Shown here one piece after another: positions 8,616 to 17,272 of a stretch of 64,000 nt of DNA (positions are counted from its first letter, which is position 1; every line of letters begins with the position of its first letter). The notes beneath the pieces are model-generated. The model saw nothing but the letters and a program-made list of their open reading frames with translations, had not been told where the DNA came from and made no database searches. The position numbers were made by a program, and so were the translations under genes. Origin of the DNA: WTFY01 sp026713925 (GTDB taxonomy: Bacteria; Pseudomonadota; Gammaproteobacteria; UBA4575); contig OY759361.1 of assembly GCA_963662355.1 (NCBI GenBank), positions 558,001 to 622,000 on the forward strand, given 5' to 3'.

Positions 8616-9704
8616 TCAACTGCTGATGCTCAGCCGCCGCAAAACCACAAGCTCGGGCCTGTTTCCTGTTTTCTCGCACACACGATTGGCGGCCTCGATC
8701 AACCTGGTCAATTCCGCGGCCGAATAGTGTGTAGTCATCCGCCCTGAACGGTGACCCAGCAGGTCCTGCCGGTCTTCAAAGCTCACACCGGCTGCCCGAA
8801 GGCGCCGGCCAAACGTATGCTTCAAATCATGGACGCGAACCTGCGGCATGCCAACAACCTTTCGAGCTCGCCGCCAGGAACTGTTCAGCATCTGATGCAG
8901 TGGCTGGCCCTCATAGGAAAAGACATGTGTCGGATGTCTCATGCGACACGCTTCCACGACCGACAAGGCAACGTCATTCAGAACGATCAGCCTCTCATCG
9001 CCGTTCTTGACGAATGCTCCCGGCACGATAAATACGGAGGTGTGGAGTTCGGGAATCCTGACTTCCCAGTTCCACTGTAGATTGCAGACCTCGCTGCTGC
9101 GACAGCCCGTGTTCACCGTGAACAGCGCCATCTCAGCAAGGTACGAAGGGAGATTCGAGAACAACCGCTGCTGCTCATCCCAGTTCAACGGGTACGGTTG
9201 GCGCTTGTTTTTATCAGGCAACAGCTTGATCCGTGGAGCCCGGTGTAGCCATGTCATGCCATGCTCATCCATCCACTCACGTTCGGCAAGGTTCAGGATG
9301 CGCCGCACGATCTTCAGACCATGATTGATCGTTCCAGGTGTTACGCCTTTCTTTTGCCTGTGGTGGATCCAGGGCTGCAAAGTACCAAGGTGAATCTGCT
9401 GCAACGGTAACTTGCCAATCCAGGGCATCAGATGCTTCAGTTGGCCAATATCGCTTCCCAGCGAGCGTTTGTGCTGGTTCTCCCGTATAAACTTGGCCGC
9501 TGCCTCTTCAAATAACCAGCTTGGCCTGACACCGTATACCTTCGCCTGACGGATAACCTCGGCTGTTCTTGCCAGAAAGCGCTCGGCCTCTTCGAGATCG
9601 CCCGACCCCGTGCTCTTGCAAACCCTTTGTCCTTCGATTCTTTTGTCGATATGCCAAATCTTGCCTTTCTTGACGAGACCAGGTGTTCTTTTGCGTGGCA
9701 TAAC
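8616..9704 (-). CDS. Tyrosine recombinase (phage/island-type integrase)
   Basis: About 362 residues. The start at MPRKRTPGLVKKGK is preferred over one nine codons upstream because AGGGAGAGG precedes it. A basic N-terminal arm-binding region is followed by a SAM-like core-binding domain and the catalytic domain. Visible residues are Arg in TGCRSSEVCNL, His and Lys in VHDLKHTFGRRL where most relatives have HxLRHTF, His in LLGHRSGRM and the nucleophile Tyr in THYSAAE. Lys in place of the second Arg occurs in a subgroup of island integrases as I recall them. It points toward the broken porin copy; no tRNA or att repeat was recognised beside it. Confidence 0.85.
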   Translation of the reverse strand, partial: VMPRKRTPGLVKKGKIWHIDKRIEGQRVCKSTGSGDLEEAERFLARTAEVIRQAKVYGVRPSWLFEEAAAKFIRENQHKRSLGSDIGQLKHLMPWIGKLPLQQIHLGTLQPWIHHRQKKGVTPGTINHGLKIVRRILNLAEREWMDEHGMTWLHRAPRIKLLPDKNKRQPYPLNWDEQQRLFSNLPSYLAEMALFTVNTGCRSSEVCNLQWNWEVRIPELHTSVFIVPGAFVKNGDERLIVLNDVALSVVEACRMRHPTHVFSYEGQPLHQMLNSSWRRARKVVGMPQVRVHDLKHTFGRRLRAAGVSFEDRQDLLGHRSGRMTTHYSAAELTRLIEAANRVCEKTGNRPELVVLRRLSISS

Positions 9705-10564
9705 CCCTCTCCCTGTAACCGACCGGGACATTCATTGCATTCCTGAATTGTAGTCTTGATAACGTGCTCCGTACAAACTCGTCAGTGCGTCAGGCATTTT
9801 CGGTTGAGCAGGTGAGCAAAGATGTCGGCGAGGCAGCTTTCCAGATCAAATCTGTCGGATTGCGCAGACCTCGATCACGGTTGTATGACTGAACGGGATT
9901 TCAGGGTCCGCGCAGATACCCGGGGCAACCCTCCGGTGAAAGCGGGTCTTGCCTTTTGATGAACATCACATACCCTGCATGAACATTGTGTAGTACAGCT
10001 ACGCAATATTCACGACCGTTCACCTTACGCTGACCAGAAAGCGTCCATTTCGGCATGTGGGATGGCTCGCCAGTCAGCTTGTCTAGTATTCCCAATTAAT
10101 AATAGGAAAGTATGCAGCAAAACCCGCAGCCACGGCCCGTATCTCACTTCCGTCCCGCACCCAAAGCGTGCCAAACCGGTAGTGCATGACACGCTGAGTT
10201 CCCAATCCAGGGAACCGGCAATGTCCCGGCAGTCGTCCGGCGGGCCGGCCGTTCCTGCTGAATTGAAGAGCGTGGAGGCGCTCGATCACCCCTTCAATAG
10301 ATTCAAAATCCCCCTTATTCAAGGTGGAGACAAGCCGCGAATAAGTGTATATTTTTGCTGTCAGATTCGAGCGTCGGACACACGGAACCATTTCAGACGG
10401 ACTAATCAGGAATCCTGAAGCATGCCCGACTGATGAGAGTTCTTCGCCGAAGTTGGGCCGCCATCCGCTCCATCCTCCTGGTGTTCAGGGTGTGTGCCTC
10501 TATATCTACCCCCCACACCGAAGGACATTAGTAATTTGAAAAGAGAACTTGGAGAACTAACCAA
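9705..10564. other. Intergenic region upstream of the 10565 lipoprotein
   Basis: About 860 bases without a gene I can support. Minus-strand frames at 9901-10095 (64 codons) and 10083-10391 (102 codons) lack ribosome sites and recognisable motifs and are not called. GC content falls toward the lipoprotein gene. Any promoter for that gene would lie in the last 150 bases. Confidence 0.4.
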
Positions 10565-11668
10565 ATGTATAAATCATTTTTCCCACTATTCTGTTTGTGC
10601 ACTTCCCTGTTTATATCTGCTTGTGGAGGTGGAGGTGGAGGTAGTAGCACAAAGCCTCCAACCATTGATGATGCCAGGATTGTGCCTCATACCATGTTGG
10701 AAACGGCAGCAAGTGCTACAGCGAGTAGCAACATAAATTTCACACCTTCCGGAATTATAAAATCATCTGGTACTAACATTGTTTCCACTACGTTTGACCG
10801 TGAATCTGTTGGATTAAAGATTATAGTTGGGGAGAGTGTGCTAGATACGGCTACTCAATCGGTTGATGATCCATTGCAAAAGCGACCTCTTCTTATACCT
10901 CCAATCAGACGACACCATATGCGTGACTGGACGTTGTTCGAGGTATCGGATACTGGCACACAGGCTGCTACCGTATTTGTTAGCTGGCACAACGAAGATC
11001 CTACCGACTACCTTGCTGGGGGATATTGGATGAGTATGGCGGGAAATCTTGGCGCAGATTCCATCACTGCTGTTGAAACAGGCACATTTATTGATGGTCC
11101 TGAGTTTCTCAGTACTCCGACAATACCAGTGGATGGGACCGCACACTACAGGGGACGTGCAGCAGGCATGTACACGTATGCTTACGGTCCCATGTGGCAA
11201 CAGTTTGACCCACGCCTTGAAAATGGACTTAAGGAGACAGGGGAATATTCTGGTACAGCTACTTTCATGGCTGATTTTTCGACCAGCACTATACAAGGAT
11301 GTATAGGCTGCGTGGAAAACCTGGAAACAACTGGTGCCATCGTATATCCGGATGGAAGAAGAGACTCCCTGTATACCAACTTGAGCTTGGCATCTATCAA
11401 GTTCGCACCCTCCCCAATTAATCAGGATGGCACGTTTACAGGTACACAACTGTCAATCGTAATTGGTGATCCTGTTCTTCAGATTAACCTCCCAGTAACT
11501 GACATACAGGGTTCATGGGGTGGTAAATTCTCAAGCCGGTCAGCATCCGATGGCTCAGGTGATCCTCGCCTAGTTGCAGGAACCTCAGGCATCCAATTCG
11601 GGCACCCAGACGGCAGCCATGGTGTGTTTGTAGGAAACTTTTTTGCTACCAAAGAAATTACCCAGTAG
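10565..11668 (+). CDS. Surface-lipoprotein-like protein with TbpB-type barrel
   Basis: 367 residues with a lipoprotein signal peptide (lipobox ISAC, Cys20) followed by a Gly6 linker. The C-terminal two thirds look like the small beta-barrel of Slam-dependent lipoproteins: HYRGRAAGMYTYAYG, GEYSGTATFMADFS, GSWGGKFSS, VAGTSGIQFG, GVFVGNFFATKE. The motif DYLAGGYWM recurs in the lipoproteins at 45408 and 52085, and a close Cys pair (GCIGC) is shared in style. Lower GC than its surroundings. It is unlinked to the Slam-like gene at 47878 but could be a client of it. A frameshifted tiny gene and a 72-codon gene follow. Confidence 0.7.
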   Translation: MYKSFFPLFCLCTSLFISACGGGGGGSSTKPPTIDDARIVPHTMLETAASATASSNINFTPSGIIKSSGTNIVSTTFDRESVGLKIIVGESVLDTATQSVDDPLQKRPLLIPPIRRHHMRDWTLFEVSDTGTQAATVFVSWHNEDPTDYLAGGYWMSMAGNLGADSITAVETGTFIDGPEFLSTPTIPVDGTAHYRGRAAGMYTYAYGPMWQQFDPRLENGLKETGEYSGTATFMADFSTSTIQGCIGCVENLETTGAIVYPDGRRDSLYTNLSLASIKFAPSPINQDGTFTGTQLSIVIGDPVLQINLPVTDIQGSWGGKFSSRSASDGSGDPRLVAGTSGIQFGHPDGSHGVFVGNFFATKEITQ

Positions 11669-11682
11669 TAAAGAGAAGAAAC

Positions 11683-11824
11683 ATGAAAAAAAACTATCAC
11701 TTTGAAACCCACTGATTATCAGCCAGGCAAGGCTGAGTTGAAGAAGAAGGCCAATATCAAAGCCACACCTGAAGAACTGGCAAAGGCCGTGATGCAGGTT
11801 GTGGATATTAAGTTTGTTAAGTAA
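11683..11824 (+). pseudogene. Tiny conserved gene with frameshift in an A8 run
   Basis: ATG at 11683 follows AAGAGAAG, but after two Lys codons an eight-base A run (11686-11693) puts the reader into a short frame (MKKNYHFETH). With seven A the frame would be MKKTITLKPTDYQPGKAEL, continuing through ATPEELAKAVMQ to a TAA at 11822, 46 residues. A degenerate relative lies at 49307-49463. Either it is a recent pseudogene, or slippage on the A run restores the frame, or there is a sequencing error. It ends 14 bases before the next start. Confidence 0.55.
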
Positions 11825-11838
11825 AGAGGAAGTAACTT

Positions 11839-12057
11839 ATGTTTGATATTTTAATGGCAGCTGTTGGAATTCTTTTTCCTTTGATGTGGAAACCAATCAA
11901 GCAAATTATTCAGATGATCATGGAGAGACCTTTGAGAAAAATGGGCATATGCAGAAATAAATTTGGCTACGCTGTAAACAAAGATCAAGCGAAGTTTTTG
12001 AAGGCCAATTCCAGATTTGCAAAGGAAGGGGATCTGATGCTTGTGTATAAAGAGTAA
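11839..12057 (+). CDS. Small protein, 72 residues, unknown
   Basis: MFDILMAAVGILFPLMWKPI begins a hydrophobic N-terminal helix, probably membrane-associated. A basic Lys/Arg-rich second half follows (RPLRKMGICRNKFGYAVNKD). The start follows AGAGGAAG at good spacing, and the gene lies 14 bases after the tiny frameshifted gene, suggesting one transcript with it and possibly the lipoprotein. AT-rich codon use resembles the lipoprotein gene and differs from glutamate dehydrogenase downstream. No family recognised. Confidence 0.5.
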   Translation: MFDILMAAVGILFPLMWKPIKQIIQMIMERPLRKMGICRNKFGYAVNKDQAKFLKANSRFAKEGDLMLVYKE

Positions 12058-12107
12058 ATATATAGGGACGTTACTTTTGTATATAATCCCCAAAATTAAC
12101 CCCAGAT

Positions 12108-13394
12108 ATGAACGATACCTTCAAAGATGCGAAAACACGCCTGTCCGAGGTTTTCAGGAGAATTGATCTGTCCGATGACGTCGAGCAGCGCCTGGCACTC
12201 CCCGAGATCGTTCTTGTAGTCAACATTCCCTTGCGCATGGATGATGGAAGTCTGCGCGTGCTGGAAGGATACCGGGTTCAGTACAATGACATACGCGGGC
12301 CCACGAAAGGAGGGGTGCGGTTTCACCCGGACGTCAACGCCGACGAAGTGACCTCCCTTGCTTTCTGGATGACCATTAAATGTGCGATCGCAGGCCTGCC
12401 TTTTGGTGGTGCCAAGGGGGGTGTGGCAGTGGATGCCAAAACCCTCTCAAGGCTGGAACTGGAACGCCTTTCAAGAGGCTATATCCGTGCCATAGCTGAT
12501 ATTATTGGCCCCACCCGGGATATCCCCGCACCGGACATGTACACCAATTCGACCATTATGGGGTGGATGGCGGATGAGTATTACGAGATCGTGCGCAACA
12601 AGGTTCCCGGTGTCATTACCGGCAAGCCGGTCCACCTTGGAGGCTCGCAGGGCCGGGAGACAGCGACCGGGCAGGGGGCACTGTTCGTTTTAAACAGATG
12701 GGTACAACGCCATAACCTGGAAGCAGGAAACCTCCGTATCGCCGTCCAGGGATTCGGCAATGCAGGCTCGAATTTTGCCAGCCTTGCCAGCAAGGCCGGG
12801 TATCAAATCGTTGCAGTGTCTGATTCAAAAGGGGGAATTTTTGCAGAACATGGCCTGGACCCGGACCTCCTGGCGGCGCAAAAACGAGAGCACCGTGAAC
12901 TTACACAGATGCTGTACTGCGACACATCGGTTTGCGAGACGAGCGACTACAAGATTATCAGCAACCGGGAATTGCTGGAGCTTGACGTGGATGTGCTCGC
13001 ACTGGCTGCACTGGAAAACCAGATCACCGCACAGAATGTTGATCGTATCCGGGCACCATGCATTCTCGAACTTGCAAACGGGCCGGTCGATTCCAAAAGT
13101 GATGAGGCATTGTTCAAACGGGGAGTCACCGTCTTGCCCGATGTGCTTGCCAACTCCGGCGGCGTCACCGTCAGCTATTTTGAATGGCTGCAGAACCGCT
13201 CAGGACTTTACTGGGAAAATGCGGAAGTGAACAAGCGGTTGAAAAAAACCATGGAACGTGAGGCCGACCACATATTTGATGCGGCAAGGGAACAGGATAC
13301 CAGCCTTCGTACCGCGGCATACCTGCATGGTGTCAAACGTATCGTCGGGGCCATACAGGAACAAGGTACACAGGAATATTTTTCACAGAGGTAG
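12108..13394 (+). CDS. Glutamate dehydrogenase (Glu/Leu/Phe/Val dehydrogenase family)
   Basis: 428 residues, the usual length for catabolic-type hexameric glutamate dehydrogenases of the GudB/RocG sort. It interconverts glutamate and 2-oxoglutarate plus ammonia with NAD(P)(H) in the cytoplasm. Visible motifs are GPTKGGVRFHP (about 65-74), MTIKCAIAGLPFGGAKGG with the substrate and catalytic lysines (Lys91, Lys103), PAPDMYTN and the Rossmann loop VQGFGNAGSN. ANSGGVTVSYFEW near the C-terminus is also diagnostic. It stands alone; coenzyme preference cannot be read from the sequence with confidence. Confidence 0.93.
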   Translation: MNDTFKDAKTRLSEVFRRIDLSDDVEQRLALPEIVLVVNIPLRMDDGSLRVLEGYRVQYNDIRGPTKGGVRFHPDVNADEVTSLAFWMTIKCAIAGLPFGGAKGGVAVDAKTLSRLELERLSRGYIRAIADIIGPTRDIPAPDMYTNSTIMGWMADEYYEIVRNKVPGVITGKPVHLGGSQGRETATGQGALFVLNRWVQRHNLEAGNLRIAVQGFGNAGSNFASLASKAGYQIVAVSDSKGGIFAEHGLDPDLLAAQKREHRELTQMLYCDTSVCETSDYKIISNRELLELDVDVLALAALENQITAQNVDRIRAPCILELANGPVDSKSDEALFKRGVTVLPDVLANSGGVTVSYFEWLQNRSGLYWENAEVNKRLKKTMEREADHIFDAAREQDTSLRTAAYLHGVKRIVGAIQEQGTQEYFSQR

Positions 13395-13626
13395 ACGGCC
13401 GGATCGGCCTGAAACCGTTCAAGGGCACACCAAAAGCACTCAATCCCGAAATGGCCAACTTCTGGTCCGGAGACCCCCGAGCCCCTGGATGAAACATTTC
13501 CGGGCTGCTGATTCCATGCAGGCCGCTACCAGGACCGGGCTGTCCGGACAGCATGGCCTGTCTCGCGGGCAAAGCAGGGGCGTCGAGGCTCAAATCTGCC
13601 GGGTTATCGCGATCCCCTGGGTTTAC

Positions 13627-13645
13627 GCGCCACTTTAAGTGGCGC
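13627..13645. promoter_or_regulatory. Perfect palindrome upstream of the fic gene
   Basis: GCGCCACTT, one central T, AAGTGGCGC, ending 71 bases before the fic start. Further GCCAC/GTGGC half sites follow within 40 bases. The Fic protein itself carries an N-terminal HTH, so autoregulation at this site is a reasonable guess. The rest of the 322-base gap after the dehydrogenase gene shows nothing else. Confidence 0.5.
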
Positions 13646-13716
13646 TAATATTGAAATATGCCACATAAATGGTATTATTATGGCGCGATAAACGAGCTTC
13701 GCCTTAAAAACACACT

Positions 13717-15120
13717 ATGCCAAAAAAAATTTCCCAAGCTGAACTGGATACTGTGCTCCAGGCTGTTGCAGGGTTTCCCAAGGGAGGTGCCGTGGAAGAA
13801 ATAAGGGGTGCGCTGAACACTTGCCTGCCACGCCGCACGCTGCAGCGCCGCCTGGCCCGGCTCGTCAAGCAAAACCAGTTGACTGTTGAAGGCCGGGGCC
13901 GGGGCAGCCGCTATCACTTGCTTGCGGGAGAAGTAAAAGCCTACCCTTCTCCTGGCAGGCCCGTCACTGCCAAACAGTCGCGCCTGGCAGACAATTACAT
14001 TCCTGTCTCCTCCGAGGGAGAAGCCATCAGGCAAGCTGTCCGCAAGCCGATTCAAAGCCGCAACCCAGTGGGATTCAATAGAAGATTCCTTGATGCATAC
14101 CGACCGAACGACACTTCCTACCTGTCACCGCAAATCCGCCAGCAGCTTGCTGAATCAGGGCACTCACCAGATCATGATCACCCGGCAGGAACCTACGTGC
14201 GACAGATCCTGAATCGACTGCTGGTCGACCTGTCCTGGAACTCCAGCCGCCTTGAGGGCAACACCTACTCGCTGCTGGAAACGGAACGCCTGCTTGAGTC
14301 GGGAGAGGCTGCTGAAGGCAAGACTGCCCTCGAAGCGCAGATGATCCTCAATCACAAGGCCGCAATTGAATTACTGGTTGAACAGGCCGAGGAGGTCGGC
14401 TTCAATCGGTACACAATCCTTAACCTGCATGCCTTGCTGTCGGACAATCTGCTCGCCGACCCGCAGGCCTGCGGACGTTTGCGCACCATTGCTGTTGGAA
14501 TCGGCGGAACAGTCTACCATCCCCTGGAGATGCCTCAACTGATAGATGAGTGTTTCCAGCAAGTGCTTGATACCGCCGATGCGATTTTGGACCCGTTCGA
14601 ACAGGCATTCTTTATGATGGTACACCTGCCTTATTTGCAACCGTTCGAGGATATCAACAAGCGGGTTTCCAGGCTGGCAGCAAATTTGCCGCTTATACGC
14701 CTTAACCTGTGTCCGTTATCGTTCGTGGATGTGCCCGGGCGGGCGTACATCGATGGCATTCTTGGAGTATACGAGCTAAACCGCGTTGAATTGCTTCGAG
14801 ACGTGTTCATCTGGGCCTATGAACGTTCGTGCGCACGCTATTCGGCAGTTCGCCGGTCTTTAGGGGATCCTGATCCATTCCGTCTCCGCTACCGCGCTAT
14901 CGTGTCTGAAACCGTGGCTGAAATTGTTTGCAGCGGCATGGACAAAAAAGATACCACCGCCTTTATCCGGAGGCGATCTGCAAAGGACATGTCATTGGAG
15001 GATCAGGCGCGTTTCACAGAAGTTGTGGAAACAGAGGTAATGAGTCTTCATGAGGGGAGTATTGCTCGCTACCGCGTGCGCCCGTCAGAATTCAAAAAAT
15101 GGCAGGAAACGTGGCATTGA
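13717..15120 (+). CDS. Fic-family protein with N-terminal HTH and altered Fic motif
   Basis: 467 residues. A winged-helix-like DNA-binding domain occupies about residues 5-65 (LPRRTLQRRLARLVKQNQL). SSRLEGN near 176-182 fits the [S/T]xxxE[G/N] inhibitory motif of class II Fic proteins. The active-site loop reads LQPFEDINKRVSRLAANLP (about 307-325). Canonical Fic has HPFx[D/E]GNGRxxR, so here Gln308 replaces the catalytic His and Ile-Asn-Lys-Arg replaces Gly-Asn-Gly-Arg. Fic enzymes usually AMPylate proteins; this substitution argues against ordinary AMPylation, although relatives with QPFxDxNKR seem to be a conserved group. Probably a regulator or an enzyme with other chemistry. Confidence 0.8.
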   Translation: MPKKISQAELDTVLQAVAGFPKGGAVEEIRGALNTCLPRRTLQRRLARLVKQNQLTVEGRGRGSRYHLLAGEVKAYPSPGRPVTAKQSRLADNYIPVSSEGEAIRQAVRKPIQSRNPVGFNRRFLDAYRPNDTSYLSPQIRQQLAESGHSPDHDHPAGTYVRQILNRLLVDLSWNSSRLEGNTYSLLETERLLESGEAAEGKTALEAQMILNHKAAIELLVEQAEEVGFNRYTILNLHALLSDNLLADPQACGRLRTIAVGIGGTVYHPLEMPQLIDECFQQVLDTADAILDPFEQAFFMMVHLPYLQPFEDINKRVSRLAANLPLIRLNLCPLSFVDVPGRAYIDGILGVYELNRVELLRDVFIWAYERSCARYSAVRRSLGDPDPFRLRYRAIVSETVAEIVCSGMDKKDTTAFIRRRSAKDMSLEDQARFTEVVETEVMSLHEGSIARYRVRPSEFKKWQETWH

Positions 15121-15200
15121 TTGATCAGGCCAGACCGCTAAAACCTGACACGAAAGATCAAAATAGACTGCGTGCAGAGGCTGGGAGGTACCGCTGCAGG

Positions 15201-16286
15201 CTAGTACACATACGGGACAATCCGCCTGGGCACCTTTTCCCGGTACCTGTGCCATAACTCGCCGTATTTTTCCTCGCAGCGACGGTCATCATCGCGTTCA
15301 CGAGTACCCAGGAGCAACACATAATAGAGCGGGTAGAACCAGGGAATCACCAGCAAGGGCCAGCCCAGCGAAAGAGTCAGGCCTACTGCCATCAGCACTT
15401 CACCCATGTAATTTGCATGCCGTGAGATGCCCCAGAAACCGCTGCAGAGTATGCGCTGTTCACCATCCGAAATACTTTGAGGTTTGAGCACCCCCAGGAA
15501 CACGCGTGATGGATCTCGTTTGAAGTAGTACTTTTGCATGTTTGCACCCCGTGCAAACATCCATCCTGCAAAGAAAACTGCCGCCGAGAGTACCAGATAC
15601 CAGGTCGACGACTGTGGATTGAAAATGTCTGCAACCGCCCACAAGCCAATGCCATAGAAATACGGATAGAACACCAGGCACCCCCAGATGAGCTTCAAGC
15701 CCAGCCGCTCCGCAAACAGGTCATAGGTGTATAAATGAACACGCTCGAACACCAGGTAGTCACAGATAAACCAGGTGAACAGGCAGACATACAGGACAAC
15801 GCCCGGGGAAGGGTCCGTTGGATGGCTCAGGAAATGGTGCACGGCAAAGGAAAGCAGGTTGAGTTCAAGAAGTGTGGCACCGACAACATACAGGTACATT
15901 TTTGCATCCACGCGGCCATTGAACATTCTAGGATTTTCCCTTCGTCCGAAAAAATAATCCCTGAGCCAGGAAGTGGATCGTGCCGGTACACCCCACAGCA
16001 CGGCCGCAGAAGCTATCACGGCAAGTACCAACGCCCCTGCAACCCCGCTCCATCGATGCTGCCAGAGCCACTCAAAAGGCACCAGACCGGTGAACCCTGC
16101 CGCCAGCCAGACTGCAATGGCAACAATGAAAACCGGCAGCCCGTTCAGTCTGTAGGCGAGCGTTTCATTCGAATTTTCATCTCTGGCGTAACCCTTGACC
16201 TGGCGGGCAGGCATCAGGGCCTGAAGCCCCAGAACAAGGATAAAGATGGCCCATGGCGCAAAAAACCCCGGCAAGAATTCAGTCAT
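15201..16286 (-). CDS. ERG4/ERG24-family membrane sterol reductase-like protein
   Basis: 361 residues with about nine hydrophobic segments. The C-terminal third carries the family signature: GFWGISRHANYMGEVLMA, then FYPLYYVLLLGTRERDDDRRCEEKYG and RRIVPYVY. These match the NADPH-dependent ERG4/ERG24 reductases (C14- or C24-sterol reductases) and the related isoprenylcysteine-methyltransferase fold. In bacteria such proteins are known from Coxiella and methanotrophs. Substrate unknown here; no sterol-synthesis gene is visible in the window, so scavenged sterols or another polyprenyl lipid are possible. It stands alone on the minus strand. Confidence 0.8.
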   Translation of the reverse strand: MTEFLPGFFAPWAIFILVLGLQALMPARQVKGYARDENSNETLAYRLNGLPVFIVAIAVWLAAGFTGLVPFEWLWQHRWSGVAGALVLAVIASAAVLWGVPARSTSWLRDYFFGRRENPRMFNGRVDAKMYLYVVGATLLELNLLSFAVHHFLSHPTDPSPGVVLYVCLFTWFICDYLVFERVHLYTYDLFAERLGLKLIWGCLVFYPYFYGIGLWAVADIFNPQSSTWYLVLSAAVFFAGWMFARGANMQKYYFKRDPSRVFLGVLKPQSISDGEQRILCSGFWGISRHANYMGEVLMAVGLTLSLGWPLLVIPWFYPLYYVLLLGTRERDDDRRCEEKYGELWHRYREKVPRRIVPYVY

Positions 16287-16734
16287 TGAAAGTACCGCTT
16301 ATCGTTTCGTTTGAAATTCCTGAAAATTGACAGGCTAGGCTTAAGGAGTTCAACACCTGATTACACCCCACTATGGTTGTGCGTGTAAAGAGCGGGTATG
16401 AATCCATACCTTATGACACTTTGCATGCTACGGGACGGTGCAATGTATGGGTGTTTTCAGACCGGTCCCTGACAGGATGCCCGCCGCGCTTCGGTTTCCG
16501 TTCGGCGTCAGGATAATTTAGGGACTTGCAATGTATTTGGCAACCATGAGGGTGTACACAAAATAGACTTTCATAGGAGGCTGTTATCAATTGAGAATAG
16601 GCTTACATTACTCACCTAGCTTTAAACAGCTGTACCGCGCAAAGAGAATAGTCAAGAATTTCCTAGGACTGAGTTGCAAATTAATGAACAAATTATTATC
16701 TTAGTCATTTTTGAGATCTATAAAATAAAATTCT
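16287..16734. other. Intergenic region upstream of abiEi, left part
   Basis: About 450 bases with no supported gene. Between 16465 and 16515 CCTGAC and GTCAGG arms with internal GCCG/CGGC could form a hairpin. From about 16540 the DNA becomes strongly AT-rich and leads into the operator cluster of the AbiE operon. Confidence 0.35.
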
Positions 16735-16830
16735 CGATAAATTTTATCGAATGTTATAATTATAACGATTACATGTATTTATGTCTTTAAAAAGTACTTT
16801 TAATGTCGTATATTTACACTTACTAAGTGT
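16735..16830. promoter_or_regulatory. Cluster of four palindromes in the abiE promoter
   Basis: CGATAAA-T-TTTATCG (16735-16749), GTTATAATTATAAC (16753-16766), AAAAGTACTTTT (16790-16801) and ACACTT-ACT-AAGTGT (16816-16830), ending 22 bases before the antitoxin start. AbiEi antitoxins are known to repress their own operon by binding promoter inverted repeats, so these are likely operators. Which of them is bound cannot be told from sequence. Confidence 0.6.
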
Positions 16831-16852
16831 CGTGTACCTGTAAGGTAGTATT

Positions 16853-17272
16853 ATGGCTCTTAATACTTTGGAAAGCAGGGTTAGATACAGATTGAGTCGC
16901 AGCAAGGATTCGGTCTTCACACCCATGGATTTTTTGGACTTGTCAGACCGCGACCAGACAGGCCGAGTACTGAGAAAGCTAGTTGCTGAACAGTCCCTTG
17001 TCAAAATTGCCCGTGGCCTGTATGCGAAGACCAAGACATCCTCAGTAACAGGAAAAATCATTCCTGCTAAAACCTTATCTGTTCTGGCGAAGGAGGGACT
17101 GACTAAAATTGGTGCACGTGTTGTACCCTCACGCGCTGAACAAGCATATAACTCAGGCGAAACAACGCAAGTGCCAACAGGGCGGGTCATCGCGATCAAA
17201 GGAAAACGTGTTTCCCGTAAGATTGGTTACAAAGGAAATTACATTGTGTTAGAACGTGGCGCTCGACAGTGA
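16853..17272 (+). CDS. abiEi: AbiEi-type antitoxin (DUF6088-like)
   Basis: 139 residues. The N-terminal half is a winged helix (FTPMDFLDLSDRDQTGRVLRKLVAEQSLVKIARGLYAK), typical of AbiEi-type antitoxins and DUF6088 proteins. The C-terminal part (TLSVLAKEGLTKIGARVVPSRAEQAYNSGETTQVPTGR) matches the antitoxin domain. The last 17 bases overlap the toxin gene. It should repress the operon through the palindromes just upstream and counteract AbiEii, in the non-contacting (type IV) toxin-antitoxin manner described for AbiE. AT-rich relative to the chromosome, consistent with transfer. Confidence 0.85.
   Translation: MALNTLESRVRYRLSRSKDSVFTPMDFLDLSDRDQTGRVLRKLVAEQSLVKIARGLYAKTKTSSVTGKIIPAKTLSVLAKEGLTKIGARVVPSRAEQAYNSGETTQVPTGRVIAIKGKRVSRKIGYKGNYIVLERGARQ

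Noticed and set aside
9901..10391. Two minus-strand frames (64 and 102 codons) upstream of the 10565 gene
   Set aside because: No ribosome sites or recognisable motifs; they overlap each other.
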